DNA of 64,000 nt from positions 182,138-246,137 of the forward strand of contig JADDOH010001556.1 of assembly GCA_016648135.1 (NCBI GenBank), read 5' to 3'. Both the position numbers and the translations under genes were made by a program. Below the pieces are notes generated by a model. It worked only from the letters and a program-made list of their open reading frames with translations. It was not told the DNA's origin and did not search any database. Of this stretch, positions 58,501 to 64,000 are shown piece by piece. This DNA is from Agrypnia vestita (taxonomy: Eukaryota > Arthropoda > Insecta > Trichoptera > Phryganeidae). The first letter of the stretch is position 1. Every line of letters starts with the position of its first letter.

Positions 58501-59870
58501 CAGATGACAGGGGTGAAATTGGGTGTTTTGGGAAAAATTCAAATAATAATTTATTTCTTTTATATTTCTGCTTAGTTTTGAAGAATTCTACATTACTCAA
58601 ATCTGATTCTGACTAAATCATTTGACGCTGGAAATTCATAAGGTACGATATTGATGATAATTGAATCTATCAAAATCTTGACATCTCAAAACATCTGACA
58701 TTTTAGAAATATATTAAATCTTCCCCGTGATCCAATCGAGCTGAAACTTTGCAAGCAGACTCGTGGCAACGATAAAAATGATCTATAATTTTTCGTTAAA
58801 AAAATTAATAATTATAGTATAATTTTGGATTTCTAGAAATTTTAATGGTTTTTTAAAATTGGAAACCATACTTGATTGTTTGATTACTATCAACAGCAGC
58901 CTGACAAAGTCACGGAATATTTAAAATTTGAATTACTCCGTCGGTATAATAGGTACATCACCACGAATTTCGAAAATTTATGACAATTGGCTCACAGATG
59001 ACAGCAAAATTCGGTTTTTTGGGAAGAAATCAAATAATAATTTATTTCCTTCAGATTTATGCTTAGTTTTGAAGAATTCTACATTACTCAAATCTGATTC
59101 TGACAATTTTAAATCATTTTGACGCTGGAAATTCATAAGGTACGATATTTCTGATAATTGAATATCAAAATCTTGATTAAATTGACTGGCAAATGTTTTT
59201 AGAATTTAATCTTTAAAGCATGAAGTGTCTTATCAAAGCTTAAAACATCTGAAATTTTAGAAATATATTAAATTCCTGCACGTTTAGTGTTATGTTATAT
59301 GTTTTAATTCGTCTTTCATTGTTAAGATTTTCATAAGGAATGTAAGAGGAAATAAAACGAAAAGAAAATTCAAATGGAGATAAAGAGATAATTTTAGAGA
59401 TTTTTGACATAGATATTTTTCTAGACATACATTTTCAGTCAATTAATTATTTAATTACATGATAGTTAACTTAATTTAAAAAGAAAGGGAGTAAAATAAA
59501 AACTTGTTTTTTATGGGTTAGTTTTTTACTCCCTTTCTTTTAACTCGTAGCGTCTGCTTGCTTGTTGTCTGTCGAAAAAACTTGGATCGATTTTTAACCC
59601 TTTATCCGTGATTCAATCGAGCTGAAACTTTGCAGGCAGACTTGTGGCGACGATAAAAATGATCTAACAAATTTTCGTTTAAAAAAATTAATAATTGTAG
59701 TCTAATTTTGGATTTTTCGAAATTTTTTATTACTCCCTTTCGTAGCGTCGCCCGACTCAACGAACGCCAAACCTGTTTCAACTAGTAAATGAGAAAGAGA
59801 GTATAGTAAAAACTTGGTTTTTATGGGTTAGTTTTTTTAAGACTGGTTTTCATAAGAAGGGAGTTTGTCA
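55550..59870. repeat. Nested region of one dispersed element family (CTCCCTTTCTTT ends)
   Basis: The end word ACTCCCTTTCTTTTAACTCG with TAGCGTCTG recurs at 55557, 59529 and, diverged, 56212 and 59731. The mirror AAAGAAAGGGAG occurs at about 56704 and 59480. An internal module (GATCCAATCGAGCTGAAACT) appears at 56295, 58728 and 59611. A unit of about 496 bp starting TCCGTCGGTATAATAGGTAC is tandemly repeated at 58441 and 58937. A short GC-rich patch (55780-55930) and another element end (57650-57850) lie inside. I see no protein domains. Confidence 0.6.
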
Positions 59871-60013
59871 CTAAAACTAAATAGTAAACCAAATATTTAT
59901 ACCTATATTAAATCATGAAATAATAAATTGAAAATATATATTTATAAAAAAAAATGTTTAACTTTACTTTGTAATACTCACACACATTATGAGTTGTTAA
60001 ATTACAACTATAG

Positions 60014-60044
60014 TTTCGAGAGGAGCAGTCCCTCTCATCATCAG
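60014..60044 (-). ncRNA. Hammerhead-like ribozyme core, Penelope element 2
   Basis: On the minus strand CTGATGA (60044-60038) is followed by T, the perfect six-pair stem GAGAGG/CCTCTC around GACTGCT, then GAAAC. This is the cleanest core in the window. The one extra base between CTGATGA and stem II is shared with the other copies. Confidence 0.6.
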
Positions 60045-60097
60045 GTATAGATAATAACTAACTTTAAATACAAAATTTATCAATCTATTTGGGTAGG

Positions 60098-60679
60098 TCA
60101 GGGGGGCGCGCGGTGGGGAAGGGTATTTTTTTCGCCGAACAGCTCTAGGAGTGGTGAAGTGAACTGAAATGTGATATTATTTATTAATGTGTTTCTAGAA
60201 TTTAAATTTTTGAGGATTTCAACGGTTTCCAAACTATTCATTATCCATCCTCTATAAGGAACCGAGTGAAATAATTTTAATTTATGACTATCGAAAGAAT
60301 GGTTAGTGTTAATTATATGATTGGCAAATTCGGAGAAATTGTTATTTTTTAAACAGCGGCGATGTTCTTTTATACGTGTATTTAAATTTCTAGTGATTTG
60401 GCCTATATACTTTTTGTCACAGTCTCCGCAAGTTATTTCATATACTCCACTTTTTTCTTACATATCTATTTTTGTTTTTGAATTTAGAAGAATTTTACCA
60501 ATATTATTATTTATGTAATAAGCTGGTCTAATGTGAGTAGGGAACCAATTTGTAATTTTATTAGAAATCGGACCATCATAAAGAATTTTTCGCCAAAATG
60601 TATTATCGGTGGTTTTAATATTTTTGCCCGAGAATAAATATGTTTGGATAAGCTTATTATTAATTTTTGATTTCAACAT
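60098..60679 (-). pseudogene. Reverse-transcriptase end and GIY-YIG domain of Penelope element 2
   Basis: A single frame with one in-frame TAA (60460-60458) runs from 60679 to TGA at 60100-60098. Before the TAA, WFPTHIRPAYYINNNIGKIL is the end of the reverse transcriptase. After it, KSGVYEITCGDCDKKYIGQ and TRIKEHRR form the GIY-YIG domain with its C-x2-C insertion, followed by F-A-N-H-I-I and N-S-R-N...FTSPLLE at the end. Apart from that single stop, this stretch is well preserved. Confidence 0.8.
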
Positions 60680-60799
60680 TCTATCTGTTAACGCGAAATT
60701 ACAAAGTAAAGTAAAACATTTTTAAAATTATAATGTTGCACCACGAAGTATCTGCCAAATCTTTCAATGATATTTTTTTCCTTTATGTTCACTGAAAAG

Positions 60800-60805
60800 T
60801 TTATT
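60800..60805 (-). terminator. Polyadenylation signal of gene D
   Basis: AATAAA on the minus strand, 39 bases after the stop codon of gene D. Confidence 0.6.
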
Positions 60806-60844
60806 ATTTTTTAGAAGCACTTGAGTATGTAAATCCTGGATAAT

Positions 60845-61339
60845 CTAAACCTCTCCATATGTCCCTTCTTCATACTCATACTGAATATTGTCATTCAAGT
60901 TTCCATATTGATCGTCGTAGTCGTCGCTGTTGGTGTAACTATTTCCGTGTCTGAGTGAAATGCCTCCAATACCGATGCCCGCGCCAAGAGACGCGGTAAT
61001 CCCCAGCGATCCCACAATACCTCCAGCGGCTCCAATGCCTCCACCGAGAAGTCCACCGCCTCCAAGAAGTCCGCCTCCAATACCTCCGACGGCTCCAATA
61101 CTTCCAGTTATTCCGAGAGATGCGGTAATTCCAGCGGCGCCCCCAATACCTCCTATGGCTAAGGATCTTTGCTTGAATAAATCCTCTCCTTCAGTCTGGT
61201 CTTCGTCGTAGTCTGCGAAACCTTCATATTCTCCATAACCGCCATCGTCACCAAAGGTTTGCAAATTATATTCATATTCATGTCCATCGAAAACAGTGTC
61301 GTCTTGCACCGTGAACGAATCGTCGCCTGCTCTTACAAC
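60845..61339 (-). CDS. Silk-like protein D, body exon (Gly-rich core with acidic ends)
   Basis: The minus-strand exon starts at a T-rich acceptor (TTTTTTAG|GTT, AG at 61341-61340) in phase 0, like the body exons of A and C, and ends in TAG at 60847-60845 (164 codons). The sequence opens VVRAGDDSFTVQDDTVFDG, carrying the DDT..DG motif of A and C, then Tyr/Glu/Asp-rich residues. Residues about 58-133 are a Gly/Ile/Leu/Ala core (AAGITASLGITGSIG, GGGLLGGGGLLGGG). The tail is again acidic and Tyr-rich. No ATG and no signal peptide precede it here, so a signal exon is expected beyond 61340; no copy of the shared promoter was found up to 64000. It is short for the cluster. Assignment to the family is inferred from phase, location and motif. 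Confidence 0.75.
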   Translation of the reverse strand, partial: VVRAGDDSFTVQDDTVFDGHEYEYNLQTFGDDGGYGEYEGFADYDEDQTEGEDLFKQRSLAIGGIGGAAGITASLGITGSIGAVGGIGGGLLGGGGLLGGGIGAAGGIVGSLGITASLGAGIGIGGISLRHGNSYTNSDDYDDQYGNLNDNIQYEYEEGTYGEV

Positions 61340-61508
61340 CTAAAAAATTCATATAGAAAATATTCTTGAACTCGTTGAATTGAACTTGATTTATTTTAAT
61401 TTTATTATTAATATTTTTAATATTTAAAGTATTAACTTTGTGGTTAGACATAATAACAGAATGTTAGTAAGCTTAGTAAAAACCACTACCAGATTTATGG
61501 TCTACTGG

Positions 61509-61536
61509 TTTCGAGACTTACCCGTCTCTTCGTCAG
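61509..61536 (-). ncRNA. Hammerhead-like core, left arm of palindrome
   Basis: On the minus strand CTGACGA, A, GAGAC...GTCTC, GAAAC. This fits CTGANGA with a five-pair stem II. Confidence 0.5.
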
Positions 61537-61822
61537 GACCAACACTACACTACTATATTCACAACACTATACACCCCAACCATAGTATAGTTAAACTATC
61601 ACCAATATTGATCAATGTTCAATGATCGTGTTAATGTTGTCAGAGATAAGCATGCACTGATTATAACCTATTGAACTATTCAGAAATCTAACGATAGAGA
61701 GTGAGATTCCTGAATTGTTCAGTAGGCTATAATCAGTGCACGCTTGTCTCTGACAAGATTAACACGCATGTGATCAATATTGGTGTGTATTGTGTTGTGA
61801 ACATAGTAGTGTAGTGTTGGTC

Positions 61823-61850
61823 CTGACGAAGGGACGGGTACGTCTCGAAA
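61823..61850 (+). ncRNA. Hammerhead-like core, right arm of palindrome
   Basis: On the plus strand CTGACGA (61823-61829), A, GGGACGGGTACGTCTC, GAAA (61847-61850). Stem II has one G-T pair relative to the left arm. Confidence 0.5.
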
Positions 61851-61908
61851 TCGGTAGACCGCAAATCTGGTAGTGGTTTTTACTAAGTTTACTAACATTC
61901 TGTTATTT

Positions 61909-62879
61909 TAATTTATTTAATTTATTCTGAAAACATTCTGTTATTTTAATTTATTTGATTTATTCTGAAAACCAACAGCTAATAATAATTAAGTAAAAAC
62001 AAAGAATGGTAAACACAAAAACCAACAAAATTAAAAAAGATATAATTGAACAATAATTACATACGTGGGTCACAAAAGGGAAGGCAGTAATATCAAAAAA
62101 ATTTAAAAAATGTTTTGAATGTAGTCACTGAGATATCAAAAATTCCTTTCAGAAAAAGGTTTCATATAAATTTATAAAATCTCAAAATCAGTACATTATA
62201 AATTAGTAATCCTCGATAAATGAATTCAATTTTTTTTTATACTGCTGCCTTTGCTTTTATACCCCATAAATATTATATTTCAAAAATGGCTCAGAAAGAA
62301 ATCGTTGTTGAATTGATATTGAGGTGAAAAATCTCATTAAATTCGATGACAAGTTAGCTGATACATCTTTACATTTTCAGTCTACTTTTAATATTTTTAA
62401 ACGGTCTAAAAGAGAAAATGATATTTGCATGTGTGTTAAAATTAAGATTACTTATTACTTTTATTCACTTAAAATTGATATTATATTTAAAAAAATTGTT
62501 TGCCTATCTTTTAAAAACTGTTTAATTCATGGATGGGTTTTCGTGTTGCTGAAAACCTGTTGTTTCAACTTGGATTATAGTAATTTATAGTGAAAACCAT
62601 AGATTTTTACGAAAACGGTTTGTGTGATTGGTGAAAAACGCAATAAACGAAAGATTAATTTAAACCAAGCTGATGCGACCAGCCCTAAGACATCGAATAG
62701 ATGTATAATTTATTGGAAATCATAAAATATAGTCTATTAAAATTGAAAATCATTGCTAATTAATTAGCAGGTATGTGCTCAGCGTGGTGTATTGCAACAC
62801 ATTATCCTTGCAAGAAATTAATGATTTGGATTTTTTTTTGGATTTAGAAAATAGATGGCTTATTTTGATTTAATTAAGA
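61909..62879. other. AT-rich, no gene recognised
   Basis: No gene D signal exon was found here. A plus-strand frame at 62324-62590 has no recognisable domain. Confidence 0.35.
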
Positions 62880-63425
62880 TAAATTATAAAAGTCTCTAAG
62901 TAAATTTTGATTTCATTAAGATATATTATAGAAGTCTCACAGAGACAAAGCTATGAATATGAGAAACGTGTGTGAAAGTTTTTATACGATGAGCCAGGGC
63001 ATACAACTTGTATGAGCTGTATTTAAAAAATATAGATGTATCATTACCACCTGCGAAAATCTATGTATACGAAAATCTACGTATATGTTCGTGATAAAAG
63101 TCTACAGATGTCTTTAGCATAGTTCATTAAAAAAATGAAATATTCTCAGATTTAAACACATCGTATATAGAACTTTCAAAATTTGATAATATGTGGATGT
63201 ACTTACGATGGAATTGGTGAACGTTGCATTGTGTAGAGTGATCATTTATGTCAGCTCTACAGCTCGTAAGCCCTGAGCCATCGTATAAAAAGACTTCTAC
63301 ACACGCTTCTCATATTCATAACTTCATCTCTGTGAGACTTCTATAATTTATCTTAATTAATTAGTCATCCCTCTTAGGGCAAAATCAAGTAACTGTGTTC
63401 TTAGAATATACCTTTATATACAAAT
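62880..63425. repeat. Foldback MITE family F, longest copy
   Basis: The left arm TATAGAAGTCTCACAGAGAC runs on through GAGAAACGTGTGTGAAAG and TACGATGAGCCAGGG. The right arm is its mirror: CCTGAGCCATCGTATAAAAA, then CTTCTCATATTCATAAC and CATCTCTGTGAGACTTCTAT. Arms of about 90 bp surround a centre of about 230 bp without coding potential. Confidence 0.8.
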
Positions 63426-63514
63426 ATTGTTGCATTTTGATTTGTTTTAAATATATTTTTGTTTGAATTTGAACTCGCGCCACTGAAATTCCTCATTTGA
63501 CAATATAAATAATA

Positions 63515-63970
63515 CTAGCTGGTCGTACCTGGCGTTGCACGGGTTAAGGATTAAGTAAAAAATAAGTTTGTGAGTCCGCTGTTATCTAAAAAACAATGTT
63601 TCCATCCAATGTTAACATAAGTTATCGTAACATAACTGTAATACTTAGATATATGGTATCGCAGATTTTTTTGTAGATATTAAAGTCTTCTATAAAACTG
63701 TAGTACATTACTTTGCTCTATTGGCAATAATTTCCGCAGCGTACGCAATATAAGGTTTTTTTTCGTAATTTTTTCACACGTTGGGTTACATTATCGAAGT
63801 TTTCATACGGATCCCTAACATTTTTGAAAATATTCTATAACCTACGTTCATCACGGATAATGTAGGATTCTGAATGTGAAAGAATTTTTCAAATCGGTCC
63901 AGTAGTTTCGGAGCCTATTCAATTCAAACACACAATCAAATCTTTCCTCTTTATAATATAATATTAGGTC
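63515..63970 (+). repeat. Dispersed element with ACTAGCTGGTCGTACC start
   Basis: It starts ACTAGCTGGTCGTACCTGGC with CACGGGTT and ends CGGTCCAGTAGTTTCGGAG followed by CTTTCCTCTTTATAATATAA. The head and tail are those of a very common arthropod repeat class, related to the 28925-29600 element. Non-coding. Confidence 0.6.
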
Positions 63971-64000
63971 CTTACATATGAAATTGGCGTTTAGTATGGG

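Larger units (their letters stand above)
59945..60725 (-). mobile_element. Penelope-like element 2, 3' portion, minus strand
   Basis: On the minus strand the element has the end of a reverse transcriptase, a GIY-YIG endonuclease domain, then a terminal repeat with a well-formed hammerhead-like core. An inverted fragment of the terminal repeat (TTACAAAGTAAAGTAAAACA at 60697) lies at the other side, facing GTTTAACTTTACTTTGTAAT at 59957. The 5' part of the reverse transcriptase is absent. Confidence 0.8.
61452..61908. repeat. Large palindrome of two facing hammerhead-bearing repeats
   Basis: Left arm: AATAACAGAATGTTAGTAAG, ACCACTACCAGATTT, AACACTACACTACTAT. The right arm mirrors these in order, ending CTAACATTCTGTTATT. 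The arms continue to the centre near 61690 through TCAGAGATAAGCATGCACTG and its mirror, so nearly the whole 457-bp segment can fold on itself. It lies upstream of gene D, in the presumed intron 1. Confidence 0.8.

Overview
This is a gene-poor, AT-rich eukaryotic window. It contains short exons, GT-AG introns, AATAAA polyadenylation signals and a dense load of decayed transposons: Jockey/CR1-like and RTE-like LINEs, Penelope-like elements, Tc1/mariner relics and foldback MITEs. This transposon mix, plus an igloo-type IQ-motif exon, points to an insect or other arthropod. I cannot assign the order from sequence alone.

Layout. (1) 2.5-4.2 kb, plus strand: the last two exons of ZMAT5, the 20 kDa protein of the U11/U12 minor spliceosome. 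(2) 5-18 kb: transposon relics and empty AT-rich DNA. (3) 18.2 kb, minus strand: the last exon of an IQ-motif calmodulin-binding protein of the igloo/neuromodulin type. (4) 18.4-28.3 kb: foldback MITEs, a GC-rich LTR-like block, a Tc1 relic, a Penelope-like element with hammerhead-like terminal repeats, and LINE relics. (5) 28.4-61.3 kb: a cluster of four secreted, highly repetitive Gly/Tyr-rich proteins, called A, B and C (plus strand) and D (minus strand, signal exon outside the window). I describe them as silk-like or secreted structural proteins; this rests on composition and architecture only.

The cluster is the notable content. A, B and C each begin with a separate 60-nt first exon encoding exactly 20 residues, a signal peptide, followed by a phase-0 GTGAGT donor and a 1.3-4.5 kb intron. 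All three carry the same upstream module of about 43 bp, with core words AAATCAAAGTA and CCGGAAAATT, placed 30-75 bp before a TATA-like box. A and C share an N-terminal RHNFFFINT motif, and A, C and D share an acidic DDT...DG motif. Downstream, the bodies have diverged: A is about 80 copies of a 10-residue Gly/Tyr/Thr/Asp repeat with a Cys-rich C-terminal cap; B is an acidic N-terminal half and a Gly/Thr/Tyr repeat half; C is Gly/Tyr-rich with a Cys-Gly C-terminal domain; D is short and Gly/Ile/Leu-rich between acidic ends. This looks like a co-expressed, tandemly duplicated family with fast-changing repeats.

A second theme is RNA structure in the mobile DNA. At least eleven hammerhead-ribozyme-like cores (CTGANGA, a covarying stem II, then GAAA) occur in Penelope-type terminal repeats, several arranged head to head as large palindromes.
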